Shown here: positions 21,180 through 35,900 of the stretch, one piece after another
How the letters are laid out: each line of letters opens with the position of its first letter
Numbering within the stretch: position 1 is the stretch's first letter
Notes under the pieces: model-generated
What the model was told of the DNA's origin: nothing
Seen by the model: only the letters and a program-made list of their open reading frames with translations
Database searches by the model: none
NCBI GenBank assembly: GCA_033239525.1
Contig: BSYO01000016.1
Coordinates: 5,095,045 to 5,159,044, forward strand
Direction of reading: 5' to 3'
DNA: 64,000 nucleotides
Source of the DNA: Nepenthes gracilis
Lineage: Eukaryota; Streptophyta; Magnoliopsida; Caryophyllales; Nepenthaceae
Translations under genes and position numbers: made by a program

Positions 21180-23880
21180 ACAACCGGGTATTGGCCCCCA
21201 TCTTTTGAGCTAATAGAGCCCTTAACTTTCAAATTTGAGTCGTCATCATTGAAAGTACCAAAACCTGAGCAAAAGCCTTTACCGAAATCCTGAAAATATA
21301 CATTTTTAGGGGACGATAAAACATATCCGATTGTAATTTTATCTACCCACACTACAGATCAGGAGAGATAATTACTAAAAATGCTTGGTAGACACAAAAA
21401 TACCATCGGTTGGACTATAGCTGATATTTGATGTATTAGTCAATTGGTTTGCACACATCGAATTTATTTTAAAAAAAAAATTCAAACCAGTGAGACAAAT
21501 GTAATAAAGATTAAACCATAATATGAAGGAGATTATAAAGGGGGGAGTGTTAAGATTGCTTGATGTAGAAATTATTTATCCTATCTCCGATTCAAAATTG
21601 GTTAGTCCAACACAAATTGTCCCAAAAAAGTTTGAAGCTACTATGACAAAAAATTAGAAAAATGAACTTGTGCTAGCTAAAATTCATACTAAATGGAGTA
21701 TGTGCATTGATTATCGAAAACTAAATACAATAACTAGGGGGGACCATTTTCCACTCCCATTTCTTGATCAAGTTGTAGAAGCAGTGGCCGAAAAAGCTTT
21801 TTATTATTTTATCGATGGATACTTAAGATATAATTAGATAGAGATATCCCTTGATAATTAAGAAAAAAACCATGTTTACTTGTCCCTTTGGTATGTTTCT
21901 ATATAAATGAATACCATTGGGACTTTGTAATACTCCAGCCACATTTTAAAAATGTATGATGAGCATATTTAATGACATAGTTGAGCAATTTTTTGAGATT
22001 TTTATGGATGACTTCTTAATCTATGGAGATATCTTCGAGTTGTGTCCAAAGCATTTAGAAAAGTTTTGAAGCAATGCAAAGAAAGTAATCTTGTTCTGAA
22101 TTAGAAAAAATGTTAATTTATGGTGACTTAGGGTATAGTGTTAGGACATGTTGTCTCTTCTAAGGAAATTGATGTTGATAAAGTTAAAGTTGAACAAATA
22201 AAAAACCTCCCCACCGGAAAAACAGTAAAAAATGTATATTTATTTTTAGGACATGCAGGATTTTATAAGCATTTTGTTCAATCTTTAGTACGATTGCTTG
22301 ACTGCTTTGCCATTTTCTATCGTAGGATGTTCCTTTTGAGTAGATGTCTGACTGTCAAAAAGCTTTTGATAAACTTAAAGAATCCTTGACCACTACACCT
22401 ATTATATGCAACTTTCAAACTTATATGCAACGCTAGTGATTATGCGGTAGGGGCCGTGTTAGGCCAACGAAAGAATAAGAGACCCCATGTCGTATACAAT
22501 GCAAGTAAGACCCCCATCGATACACAAATTAATTTTACTACTACTGAAAAGGAACTTTTTGTTGTAATTTTTACACTTGATAAGTTTAAATCATACTTGA
22601 TTAGCTCACTTGTTATAATCTATAATGATCGTACAGTTTTAAAGTATTTGTTAACTAAAAAAGATGTAAAACCACGGTTGATTAGATAGATCCTTCTTCT
22701 TTAAGAATTTCGTTTAGAAATTTGAGACAAGAAGGGAGCAAAAAATATTATAGCTAATCATTTGTCCAGACTTATTCTTGATAACCAACTGAAAAATAAT
22801 TGTCCCATAAATGAGTACTTTCCTGATAACACTTGCTCCTCCTGAATTCTTCTGAGCCAAGTCAGTTTCCCTTGTATGCACATATTATAATTATTTAATA
22901 ACAGGTTAACTTTTGTATAAATGGCATCAAGCAGAGGTAAAAATTTTTCAAAAATGTAAGAATATACTTATGGGACGAGCCATACTTATTTAAGTGTTAT
23001 TTGGATTAGATTATCCGCCATTGTATTCCAGATCATGAAATTCAGAATGTCATTGCTTATTGTCATTCATCAGAATGCGGTGGTCACTTTTCTTTAAGGA
23101 AAATTGCTGCAAAGATTTTACAATGTGGTTTTTATTGACCCACCATGTTTTGAGATGTTTACATTTATTACACTATCTGTGATCGATGTCAAAGATTAGG
23201 AAGTATGACTAGAAAATAAATAGGATGCCACTATCCCCTATTCTTATCTTAGAAATTTTTAATTGTTAAAAAATTGATTTTATGGGACCTTTTCCTACCT
23301 CTTTTGGATACAAGTATATTTTATTGGTAGTAAATCATGTGTCTAAATGGGTTGAAGCCATAGATATGGGTAACAATGATCACCGAATAGTTATAAAATT
23401 CCTTAAATAGAATATTTTATGCTGGTTTGATATGCCATGTGATAGCATTAGTGATGGGGGTAAATATTTGTGTAATAACCGTTTACAACTCTAATAAACA
23501 AATATGACATTGTACATAAAATAGCCACCCCTTACCATCCTTAGACTAGTAGACAAGTAGAATTGGTTAATTGGGAGATCAAAAGAATTTTAGAAAAGAT
23601 TGTTAATCTTAATAAAAAAGATTGGACTTTAAAATTTATTGATACATTATGGGCTTATCATTCAACTTATAAGATAATTTTAGTCTATGGTAAGCCATGC
23701 CGTCTCCTGGTTTAGATGGAACATAAAGCTTATTGAGCTATTAAATAATTTAATGAAAATATTGATGATGCTGGGATTCACAGAAAATTCCAATTATGTA
23801 AGCTTGAAGAGCTTGAAAACGATACTTTTGAAATACTAAAACTAGTAATTTTAAAATAAAAATTTTAAAAAAATTAAATT
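21180..23880 (+). pseudogene. pol: Athila-type pol remnant (protease end, RT, RNase H, integrase), heavily decayed
   Basis: Pieces in all three + frames follow the Athila order. At 21230-21430 is the pre-RT region (LPKS, KYTFLG, TIGWTIADI). At 21690-21960 is RT with CIDYRKLN, DHFPLPF, FIDGY, MFTCPFGMF and PLGLCNTPATF. At 21995-22010 is FMDDFL (active-site FMDD intact). At 22138-22389 is LGHVVSSKEIDVDKVKVEQI then FLGHAGFY. RNase H follows at about 22430-22790 (YNASKTPI, TTTEKELF). The integrase zinc part is at 23060-23200 and its core at 23280-23700, with SKWVEA-like and HPQT-like words. Stops every 30-100 codons show great age. The family replicates via cytoplasmic particles; Athila members usually also carry an env-like ORF, not seen here. 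Confidence 0.8.
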
Positions 23881-25593
23881 ACCTCAAAGAAATTGATTAA
23901 AAAAATTTACCTAAAAATTATGGGTAATCTTATAAACTATATCTTGAATACTAATTTTATATTTAATAAGATTTAAACATTGACCTTTTAAATTTTATAA
24001 TTGTATCACCTAATGATATCATTTTGAGAGCAATTAATGCATGTAAATTTCATCCCTGTTTATTTTGTCTGAATATTTATGTCATCTTAATATAGTGGAT
24101 ACTTAATACCCGTGTAAATTCTTAAACCATTCTTCAATTGAGAGAAAATTGATACTTAATTCTATAATAATTATCCTTTCAGCAAAAATCTTTCAACAAT
24201 TTCATCATATTTGTCCTAAACATATTATTCTTCATAAATAATTATTAATAAATAAGAATTACTTAAATTTATACAAATAAATTATTATTATTCACCATAA
24301 ATATGACTTTAACGGTTTATTTTTGAGTTTTTGATTCTAAGCCTATTTTATTCGTTATTCAATTACCACTTGAAACTAATTTGAACCTATTATATACAAA
24401 CTTTAAGTTTGCAAGCATAGATTCTTTGGTTTACCGATATAAAAAATGATCTAAACATATTAAATGCTTATCTTACCCAAATACCTTGAGATAAAAAGAT
24501 AATTAAGGGAGAAGGAAAAGAAACATGTGTGGTGAAAAAATGGAGGTAGATTTAAACATTATTATTATATTTTATTTTATACTCCAGAAGAAAAGAAGAG
24601 ACACCATAAAATTTAAAAGTTGATTATTGATATAGTATTTCTCTTTTCACATACTCTTCTCACTTTGAAAATAAAATTAGTTATTAAAAAAAACATATCA
24701 GACAAAAAGAAGAAAAAAATGGACAAAAATTCAAGAAAAAATTAAAAGAAAAGAAAAACAAAAGAGAAAAAGAACTCAAAAGAAGAAAGATAAAAATGAA
24801 AAGAAAAAGAAGAGGAGAAACAAGAACAAAAGGAGAAATAAGTAAATTGAGATATGGTATTTTTTTGATGTGGTTTTTGAACAGAAAAATATGGGGATAT
24901 TTGTATTAGAAAGAGAATATGAGTCTTTATTATTTTGGGCATTTTTTTTTTTTGTAAAATCTTTATTACTTTTTGGTAACTATAAACCCGTGGCCCTATT
25001 ACAATTGATAAAGACCTGAAATGATCTTAATGAACAGAACTCATAAATATAAATTAAGGTTATTCTTTTTTATATTATTAAATCTTCTTATAAATAGCAT
25101 TTTTTTATTATAGGAGTTGTATGACTTAATTTTTCACCATACTGACTCTTATTTACGTAACTCTTGAGCACAGCCTATGAGTTCAATAAATTTTTTTATG
25201 AGTGCATATCTGATAAGATTTTAAAATTAAGGCCAAAAAGGTGAAACATATATATTTAACTTAATAGATTTGAATAAAATAAACACACACACTTGAACTC
25301 TCTTAATGATAGATTTAAAATGACTAAATTTATAATCTTTAATATTTTTATTTATCCTATTAAACCTTTTAATATTAGTATAATTTATATATACTTTAAT
25401 ATATCTATGAATATTTGGGGGTATCATCGTTGGAAACTCTCATGAGACTTGACTCATCATCCACTAGGGTTGCCCAGAGGTTTAAAGGCTTATTGTATCC
25501 ACTAAATATAATCACGATACCTACGAAAGTGATATTTATTTTTAGTGCTTATCTATGTTTGTTTTTCTTCATATTGCTAAGGGACTAGCAATT
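23881..25593. other. AT-rich 3' part of the Athila-like element, no coding recognised
   Basis: Homopurine stretch at 24690-24840, otherwise AT-rich. Athila elements have a long region between integrase and 3' LTR, which could account for this interval; an env-like frame is not discernible. Confidence 0.35.
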
Positions 25594-28315
25594 AATAGGG
25601 TGGGGGTGTGATGATTATTGAATTTTATATTTTTATCCTGATTTATTTATTATTATTTTATAATAATTTTTATTTAAATTATGTAATTAAAACATATATT
25701 TTAATTATACAGATTTTATTTTTTTAAAAAAAATTTAAAATAAAAGTATGCAAATAGATCTTTTTTTTTGTAATTAATTAAATTGTATTAAGATAAAAGA
25801 AAAATACATAAATCTATATTTTATATTTAAATATTTTGCCGACTTAAATTTAAAATATAGATGTTAGGGTATCCTCTCAGTAACACTTTAAAACAAGCAA
25901 CATGATGATCAGACAAACTATGCATATTGTGGCATACAATGATGCTCCCAAAACATACATGAAACGAAAGTGGAAGAAACAAGGGCATCCACCACAGAAC
26001 AAGTCAAAAATTACAAGCACATATCCGAGGGGACATCCAAACAACAGCCTATCAACCCAACCCCCTTATTTTTCCAAGCTACAAATAAATACACAAAGAG
26101 GTACGATACTGGCAAACACTCTAGATCAGCCAAAGCTCAAGCAATACAAATTGAGACTCATAAGAGGCACCACATCGGCAAACATACTCCAAGACAGGGC
26201 AAGACATAAAGCTGCCCAAATTTTTTTTATAGCATATTTCCAATCAATAACGGGATTTAACTTAAACCGAGCAAAAGCACAAAGCTGCCCACGATTTTTC
26301 CTTTTTTAACTGGTAATTGCAACCAAACCAAGCAAATGCGACAAACCGGGCAAGAAGCACCAACTGTCCGAACACATTTTTGGTTTTTTAGTCAACCCTG
26401 GCAAATCTAACCAAATCAGCAATGAGCTGTACGATAAAACCATCAATAAACATAAACACAAAAGCACCCTCTTCGTGCTCAAATGTAATCCCAGCCTAGT
26501 CCACAGAACCTAGCACATTGATATCCACATCCTCAAACCCAGCCACAGGAAGCCAGCTCCTCAATCTCAGCCGATCCCTCTTGGTGCGTAGCTGCAAATT
26601 CATCCATCCAAAAAGGGAGCTACGGAGCAAACATGTCCAAGCAGGCAGAAGCTATCACGGTAGGTTCCAGTCCCAATCAGCAGCAGTCAAATGGGCATGT
26701 CACAACCACTTGAAATCAAACCGGAAGCTAACCACCTGAATTTTTTTTTTCTCCAAAGCTAAGCAGCAAAACCCAAAGAAGGTTGCCTTGAATGATCAGA
26801 GCAACACCCGGAAGCTAACCGCCTTAAAACTCCCTTTTTTTTTTCGGAAAAAAACCACAAAACCAGATAAAAAACCATACAGGGCATATACGCAAGACGG
26901 CTCAGCAAACCCCTAACCAAAAGGTGACCAATCCGGGCCCAAATCACAACAACCCAAACACACTTTTTTTTTTCGCAACCAAATCGAGCATAACCCAAAC
27001 TGGGCAAATACACCAAACCGGCTTTGGCAAAACCTAACCTGAAAGATACACCAAAGGTATGCAAATAGATTATATGGAGCATATATTTTGTCAATCACTT
27101 AAGCGGTTGAAGAAATACGAAGAAGATGATTAAAATCAAATTTTTAAAGAATTAAAAAAATATATATATAATAAAAAGAAAAAAAAAGACAAAAGAAAAC
27201 GACAAAAAAACAAAAAAAAAAGAAACAATATATTTATCACCGCCACCCCTCCTCTATAAAAGGCGGAGGGGGTGGCTAAAGGAGGAGACAGGGGGGTCTC
27301 CCGCGAGCAGAGGGAAGGAAAGAGAAAGGAAGGAGAGAGAAAGGGGGTCTGGAAGAATGAGAGAAAGTAAAAAAAAATAGAGGAAACGGCGAAGCAGAGG
27401 GAGAGAAAAGCAAAAAAAGCAGGGGCAGAGAGGCTGTGCGCAAAGCAGAGGAAGGGGGAAGTAGAAGAAAAAACAGAGTGGACTATGCACGGGCAGAGAG
27501 AGGAGGAGAGGGAAAAAACAGAGGGGAAAAGATTTGGTTAATATTTATGATGTTAGTTTTTGTTTCATAAATTTAATATTTTAGTATAGTAGATTTTATT
27601 TAAATCTATCTTTTGTACCTATAAATCTCAATTTAATATAAAATTTATTTTCAAATCAGTTCAATTCTATCAATTTCATACCATTTATCTTTTATTTTTA
27701 CTGGTTAATTTAGTTTCGAGTTGATATTGGATTCTTATTATTTTACGTTACATTGTGTTGTAAAAATTTACACATTACGACTAATCATCACAATCATCTA
27801 ACATCTAACAATTTTATATTTTTATTATTTAATTTCTTACATTTTATTTTTTTATTTTTTAAGTATTGAATGATTGAACTACGGCTACTCTTATAATTTC
27901 ATATTTCTATTAGTTAGTTTTTGCACTTCATTTATTATTTTTTTATTCTAATCTTTAAATGGTTGAGCCATCATTGCTCTTTAACTTTATATTTCTACAC
28001 TTTAATTTTTTATACTTTAAAATCTGTCGCTGTCGAATGGTACAGCTGTCAAAAGTATTTTAATTTTTAATAATTTCTAATTTTATTGTTTAATATTTTG
28101 TATCTCTTAGTAAATTTATGGCTGAACCATGATTGTTAAGGCTATCCCGATTCTCACCAAATCAATATTTTAATTTTTTGTTAATATTTTTAAAATATAA
28201 AATAATTACGAAATTAGGTTCGTATAAAAAATTAATTTCCTGTGAACACGATACCCAATTTATCAAAAAAAATTACATTGAATCCTGATCCACTTGTGAG
28301 CTTAAAGAAGTATCA
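25594..28315 (+). repeat. Probable PPT and 3' LTR of the Athila-like element
   Basis: A purine tract AATAGGGTGGGGG at 25594-25606 is followed by TGTGATGATTATTG, a plausible LTR start. A strong TATA box (CTATAAAAGG, 27254-27263) sits on + with a GA-rich leader (27285-27535). The right end is proposed at AAGTATCA (28315), after a block with TTTCCTGTGAACACGATACC that resembles a conserved sequence near Athila LTR/leader borders. No second LTR copy exists in the window to confirm the limits. Confidence 0.4.
27254..27263 (+). promoter_or_regulatory. TATA box in the putative Athila LTR
   Basis: CTATAAAAGG followed by ~250 bp of GA-rich leader, a normal plant LTR promoter arrangement. Confidence 0.45.
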
Positions 28316-29532
28316 TACCCATTGAGGTTTGGTCACGTAGTTATGCTAAAGACCAAATCTACATAGTTCATTGCATGATTATCATAGATTTTTTATTTTA
28401 TGTTATATTCGATTGTTATAGACTTATTAAACAAGAACTTCAACATAAAGACCTTTTATATTATTGTTTTAATACTTATTCTTCTTATATTGGTGGATCT
28501 ATGTATTGTTTCACTCGGCATGTGACCAATATTCAATATAGTGATCGAAAGCTAGGGCCTAGCTTGAGGTAGATCCATAGATTTAAGGGCATGGTTGCTT
28601 GTACTTCAAGATACAACTTGGTGAATATATTCTGGGTGGGCTATAGGGCTTAGATAATAAATCTTGTGCCTAAGGGTCACCATTTTTTCTACTTAAGAAT
28701 TGACGTATGACTGGTGTATAAGGTCACGCTAAAATATAAGACATGTCCTGTGGTAGATTCAAGCTTTAGGAAATTTGAGGATTAGAGATCCAATAAGTTA
28801 TATTTCACTATTTTATTGTTTTAGTGGATTAGACCGTAGGTTAGGGTGTCATGTGGGCCTCACAATAAAGTTTAAACTCCTGCGTAAGGACAATGTACGA
28901 TATGACTTTTGAATGTCTGGGGACTAGAGTGTTGGTTCAGCGTAGAATTTCGGTGTAAGTTTGAGGGTGACTATTCTAGTGGTATATCCGGAGTTTAGAG
29001 TAGTAGTGATCTTGATGGGGTGCCCCATGGTGAGTATTTAGTGTACTTGGTGAGTCTTCACATATCCTTCTCAATGATAGCCTTCTTTGCATAATCTTTA
29101 GAAATATGAGTTGTCTTTATTATCCATTAGTAGGTACAGGAGACCAACGAAATAGTTTGTTATCAATAAATATAAAACCTATAAAACTATAATATAATCT
29201 AGGATTATTAGATATCATATGAAACTATAATATAGTCTACGATTATTTGATATCTAATTCATGACACAGTGAATTGAAATTAATTTTTCGAAAGGCACTT
29301 ATAATCATGTAATCATAGTATATTATTAGTAATAAAATAGGATGTATTTTATGACTTTAGAAATGAAATTACTACACTAGCGAATCCAAAAACAAGTGAG
29401 TAGAATTTTAAGGGTCAGTCGTATTCACAGTTAATACCTAGATTTTTCCTTATCTACTTGGTGTTCGTTCATAGAATTAACTTAATTCGCATATGTGGAT
29501 TTCTTATTTATATATTGTTAAGGTGGAGGAGA
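28316..29532. other. Unassigned
   Basis: No protein motif. One 65-codon frame at 28375 has no recognisable features. The sequence ends at the TTATA target site of the next element. Confidence 0.35.
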
Positions 29533-29537
29533 TTATA

Positions 29538-31655
29538 TGTAACGTACCATATTTTTAACCGAAAATTCGGTAAAGTTTCGACTGTAATATGAACGTCAGA
29601 CTATACAAACCACCTGTACAACAATCCTGTACAACACATAAAAATCTATCCAAACAAATTTCAACATCCAAACAAACACACCTAAACAACACATAGGATC
29701 CAAATGCAATATTATATTTGTGGCTCTAACGTTGCGTCTTCGGACACAACGTTGGGGAGAGAGATGCCACTAGGTAGTATAATACAAATCATAATTATTT
29801 GTAGAAACCTATATATCCATCACAATGCAGCGGAAACTTAACCATTGGTACAACAATAATATACAAACATATCTCCATCTCATAATATACAAAATTTACT
29901 CCATAGGCACAAAATTACAAAGTCTAAGTCCAAAAGTTATCTTCCAAGGTCAGCAGCCTAGTCAACTTCTAATCCTCTACCCCACCTCATCGGGTTTAAA
30001 TTCATATTCATCCAAAGGGAGAAAGTAGTAAGGGTGAGTTAAATACTCAATAAGTGCAATATAATCAAGGATAATAAATAATATATATGTAAAATAAGCA
30101 ATAGAATGAGAAAAGAGCATAATGTAAATACACGAATGTAAAGCATGACTAAATTTATTTTTCAGAATACAATTATCTTTTTCATTTTACTTTTAATTTC
30201 TTTAGATTCCAAAATATGTAGAAATTTTCATTATTTTTTTGAACAAGAACTAGTGAGCCTCACCAGCTAACGGAGCAGTTAAATCAAGGAAAGGATCATA
30301 TTACTTCACATGATCTAAGACTTACCCAAGTATCTTGAATTTAACATCCCGTGATGGACGATATACCTATAATCTCGGATATATTGGGCCAATAGTCCAT
30401 ATTCTTATACCACCATAGCATACCCCGCAGCCTAGGGCAATTCCTCGATTCATCACTGTATTATCTTAAGGTATGTCAGAAAATATTACTATCTAAAATA
30501 TAAATCTGTGATCTAGGTTTCATAATTACTTATTCTTAAGGGATGGTCTACCAAATCCAAATACAAAGTTCTTACTCCCTAGAGAACAGGTCATCAAATA
30601 TATCAAATTGTGAAGTCCCTTCGTAAACTTTACATATCTTATAAAATTCTTATATACAAATACAGATAATTATTTCTCATGATTTAAATCTTCACATGAC
30701 TTTAAACAAATGTATAATTTAACATGATGGTTGGAAGAATCATAAATTCCTTACAATATTGGATCAAACATGACCTTAGGGCTTCTAGACGAATAATCCT
30801 TCACAAATTGTTAATAATAATATTTTTCAAAATATACAATTAAGTATATGCAATTGTATATAATTTAGATGTCAATTAAAAAAATAAAATCATACAAAAA
30901 TATCAAAGTGATTCAGGTGAAACGGTGCAGCACAGATGAATAATGTCAGCGTAGGTATTGGGGTCTCATATGTGCAAAATCGGACACCCAATCAGTAAAT
31001 ATCTATGACTAAGTCATGGTTTTCATAATCTCATACTAAAACATGTATAAATTCGAAATAATTGGTCAAGTAAGGTCTGGGCGCGAGTTAGGGTTTCAAA
31101 GCGCGAAAGAACCGCATAAAATCATCAAAACGGACAACAAACACCAAATAAATCATGTAAGGGATATAGGTTCTGCAAAATTTAAGTTTTAGGTAGGTAT
31201 CAGAATGAAAATACTCGAAAGATACGAACGAAAATTAAAACGAGAGAACGAAAAGAGTATGAGTGTACTTATCTCAACTCAATCTATTACTTTTCTAACT
31301 AGTTTTAAACCGGATTTAAACTTGAGAGCCTCGATCTCCCCTCTCTCTCTTCCCCCTCTCTCTCACTCTCCTCTCTTTTCTTCCTGAAACCCCTTCTTTC
31401 CCGATTTTGCTTCTTTCATTATTTTTTCTTCTTATTCTATTTTATATAAATATATATATATATATATATATAATTTTATTTTAAAACCCAAATCAATACT
31501 CGGGTGATAGTACGAGCACACTTTAGATGCTGGCCCAACTAATCCAAATATCCTTTAAAATTTTATAATATTTAATTATTTTATATCACACCCAAATAAT
31601 CCAAAATAATATTAAATTATCTTGAATTAATCGGATAAAGATTTGGGATATTATA
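29538..31655 (-). repeat. 3' LTR of the non-autonomous element
   Basis: On + it starts TGTAACGTACC and ends GGGATATTATA, where the canonical end would be TACA. It contains a CT-rich tract (about 31335-31385; GA-rich leader on the minus strand) and an (AT)n run (31446-31472) that recurs, longer and with ATT units, in the other LTR at 37153-37198. Confidence 0.85.
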
Positions 31656-31681
31656 TTCTCTCCCACTTATAAAAATTTCGT
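31656..31681 (-). other. Polypurine tract
   Basis: Minus strand: ATAAGTGGGAGAGAA immediately before the LTR start at 31655. It is preceded by GACGAAATTTTT, the wording usual in front of Del/Tekay LTRs. Confidence 0.7.
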
Positions 31682-32897
31682 CTTCAAAATTTAATGAACA
31701 TCGAAATTCAACAATTGAAAAAAATCCTTTCAAATTCCTACTTACGTTCCAATGTTACAACCTTAAAGAAATAATCATTCCTAGAAAACCTTAACCAAAT
31801 GAATTATCCTAATTTTCAATATTTGATATTTATATTTAAATTTAGGTTGGAACCTTATTATAAGATAAATTTCTAATTTTTCATAAAGGCTAATTCGTTC
31901 TCATACTTATTTCCTCAACCATTGATACAAGGGAAATTTCATGATAATCCATCAAATTCAGAGGTAACCCAAATTATCGGCTATTTTCTCAACTTAATTC
32001 AAAATATCGAACGAACTAATAAATTTCTATTTCAATTCTTCCTAAGCCTCGAAAATGATCGATCACTTGAATCCTCGATCTTATTCTGAAACTTCTAGGC
32101 TATGGGCCACACGCTATCGCTGTGCTATTCTGATTGACCATTTACTTGCGCAGTAAAGATCTTCTTACAACTCAAATTTAATTGATCCATATTGGACACC
32201 TAGGTTACGTGACAGCTATAGGCCTAAGAAAAATTTCAAAGATATCAACACAACTAAGGTAAGGTTCTTATTCCTTAGGCTGCGATCAACTTAGGAAATA
32301 TAACTGAAATAATCACCCAAAAATTTAAGCGATATCATTGGATTCACTAACACTTAGAATCGATTACAAGTTATTCTGACCTCGAGCCAACGATTCTACC
32401 TTATCTGTCTCACTTTCCATGCTATTCATACATCCATAATCCTAATTATTGGATCAAGATCAATTTAAGATAATCCTCAAAATATTCTTCTTCAATATCC
32501 CTTCTCCCGGCCCTGACCTGGACTAGATTCTCCAAGACTTTTAAGTCTCACCTTCCCATTGATCAGATTCAGATACTCGGCCTCTTTAACACATGGTTGA
32601 CTATCTTCACGTGTCGACCTTCACTAGTTGACATGATCAGGTACTATCATTCTTTCTGAAACAAAAATAATATGGGTTGGTTCATAATTTAAATACTAAC
32701 TAGAATAGTATAAGTTAGACAACCAAATTTACCCACTAATTTTTAACTTAGTTTTAGCATAAGTCATACAAACTAGTACAACTAAAACCACCCGATCTAT
32801 CTTAATTATCCTATATTTTCATCTACTTATTTAATCGATCTTGCTCTAATCTAAGCTTTCACTTACGATTCAAATCAAATCTAAAGTATCATTTTCT
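31682..32897 (-). other. Non-coding interior of the element
   Basis: No reading frame over 60 codons on the sense strand and no retroviral protein motif. It includes a moderately GC-rich patch at 32380-32650. Confidence 0.6.
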
Positions 32898-32910
32898 CTC
32901 TAATACCAAC
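32898..32910 (-). other. Primer-binding site, initiator tRNA-Met type
   Basis: Minus strand: LTR end, then GT, then TGGTATTAGAGA, matching 10 of 12 bases of the plant initiator-Met primer site. Confidence 0.75.
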
Positions 32911-35900
32911 TATAATGTACCGTATTTTTAATCAAAAAATCGACAGAATTTTGATTGTAATACGGACGTCAGACTATATAAACTACCTGTATAATAAGCC
33001 TGTACAACACAAACAAATCTATCCAAACAAATTCCAACATCCAGACAAACGCAACCTAAACAACACACACAGGATGCAGATGTCACATTATATTTATGGC
33101 TCCAAGTCGCATCTTCGACACAACGTCAGGCGAAAAAATGCCGACTAGTTATCATAATACAAACCATAATTACCTGCAAAAGCTTATACATCCATTATGA
33201 TGTAGTGAAAACTAAACCATTGGTACAACAATAATATACAAGCACATCTCCATCTCATAACATACAAAATTTGCTTCGTAGGCACAAAATTACAAAATCT
33301 AAGTCCACAAGTCATCTTCTGAGATCAGCAGCCTAACTAACTTCTAATCTTCTACCCCACCTCATTAGATCTAAACTCGTACTCATCTGAAAAGAGAAAG
33401 TAATAATGATGAGCCAAATACTCAGTAAGTACAATATAATTAAGAACAATAAACAATATATATGCAAAATAAGTAAAAGAATGAGATAAGAGTATAATAT
33501 AAATGTATGAACGTAAAACATGATTAAATTCACTTTTCGGAATACTATTATTTTTTTCATTTTACTTCTAATTCCTTTAGGTTCAAAAACATGCAAAAAT
33601 CTCCATTATCTTTTCGGACTAGAATTAGTGGGCCTCATCAACTAATAGAATAGTCAAATCGAGGAAAAGATCATGTTACTCCACATGATCTAAGGCCGAT
33701 CCACGTACCTTAAATTTATCGTCTCGTGGTGGACGGTATACCTATAATCTCGGATATATTGAACCAATAGTCCATATTCTTATACCACCATAGTATACCC
33801 CGGGGCCCAGGGCAATTTCTCAATTCACTACTATAATATCCTAGGATATATTAGGGAATACTACTCTCTAAAATATAAATCAGTAATCCAAGTTTTATAA
33901 TTACTTATTCTTAAGGGATGGTCCACCAAATTTAAATATAAAATTCTCACTCCTTAAAGAACAAGCCATCAAATATATCAAATTATAGAGTCCCCTCATA
34001 AACTTTACATATCTTGTAAAATTCTCATATACAAATACCGATAATCATTTCTCATGGTTTAGGTCTTCATATGACTTCAAACATATGTATTATTTAACAT
34101 GATACTTAGAAGAATCAGAAATTCCTTACCATATCGGGTCAAACATGATTTTAAGACTTTTGAACAAATAATCCTTCACAAATTGTTAATAATAATATTT
34201 TTCGGAATATACAATTAAATATATAAAATTATACATAATTTAGATATCAATTAAATAAAATGTGTGACGGAACTGATTTTTTTTTGTATTACGCCAGCGA
34301 CCTCCCGGGATGGACACCAAGATGTTGGTGGTCTGGTCCGGGCTGTCATGCCTACCAATGACAGGATCACAGATACCATCTAGAGCCCACATACGATATC
34401 CATAAAATGTGTAACGGAAGCCAATCTGTTAACCTGTCGAAGCGTTTACATTCATATCTATAAGACTTATTCTTTTACAGATATAATCATAGAAGTCCAA
34501 TTACAATAATACATATATTTCAATCGGATCATTACAACAAAACTGTTTCTTCCGAGCAACTCCAAAATATACTTTTCAGTCCTTAGAATCATTCAGACGG
34601 AACTCTAGTCACTCCATCTAATTAGGCATGAGCTCTATAGTTTCATCTGGAGGAAAAAAAAATTGAAAACAGTGAGTCAGAACTCAATAAGGTACATGCA
34701 AATTTTCCGTAAAACGTTTATGCTGTAAGGCGGATAGAGATTCATACGTAGCATGAATATTGTAAAACAACAGTTGACCGGACAAACAACATGAACAACG
34801 GTTAATTCGGACAAATGCATAAACAGCATAAATTTTATAAAATAACAGTTGACCGGACGAACAACATGAACAACGGTTAATCTGGACAAATATATAAACA
34901 GCATGAATTTTATAAAATAACAGTTGACCGGACAGACACATAAATAGTATGGATATTATAAAATAACAGTTGATCGGACAATATATGTAAGGAAGTCAGG
35001 CAGGCCAGAGTAGTCAAATTTTAAAAATCGAAACAGAAAAACGGAGTCTGTCATATTATAAAAATTTCTTTTCTCTTTTTTTTATCGGTAAAAGATATCG
35101 CTAGCGGATGAGACAATAATCGAGGATAAATTGTACACATTTCCTCACAATTACGACAATACCTCCTTATACAAAGCCCCGAAGACGGCTCTCGCTTCCT
35201 TCTTGTACAAAGCCCCGATGACGGCTCTCACTTTCCTCATTGTACAAAGCCCCAAGGACGGTTTCCTTTTGTTATCATCAATTACCACTATAATATTCTA
35301 AGGCATGTCGAAGAACTTTATCTCCTAATGTTAAAGTCCGATCTTATTCATCTTTCATAAGGCCATTCCACTTTTTTTCTTTAATTCACATTCCGGTCGG
35401 GTACAAAACTTTCAGTCATCACAATACAAAATCGATTGCAAATTTTATTTTTCTGATTCCTGTCAAGTATAAAGACTTTTAGTTGACATAAAATCGATTT
35501 TCAATCCATAAATCTCGTTCCAATCAATAATTATGACTCAAAGCCGGTTTACTTTTTCATTTTTATACAATTCAAGTTTAATCAGGAGTTGAGCAGAAAA
35601 TGAAAAGCAGAAAGTAAGAAGCATGAATTTACCATGAAATTATATTTTTAGTCCAATTTTAAAGCAAGCTCGACGTCAAAGATGCAGCTTATCAAGTAGG
35701 AATTAAAACGGTGAGTCGATTATACCATATGCTGAAGTGTTAGGACACTTGTAATTTTTCTTAAAGGCCGGGACTTGAAAGTAGAGGCAAAATCTGAGTT
35801 TTAAAGGAAATGTACGCTTGCATTAAAGTATTACTTCAATTTAAGCTTGAAAAATGGGGGTACACTTGCCTGACTGTTAACCGCCCACTCTAACTGACGT

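Noticed and set aside
24690..24950. Purine-only stretch as a functional GAGA-factor target linked to the BPC gene
   Set aside because: GA-rich leaders are common in plant LTRs and several occur in this window; nothing ties this one to regulation by BPC.
25902..26309. 135-codon frame as a host or env-like gene
   Set aside because: Low-complexity Lys/Asn/Gln-rich translation inside the putative Athila LTR; no motif, no signal peptide, no membrane segment.
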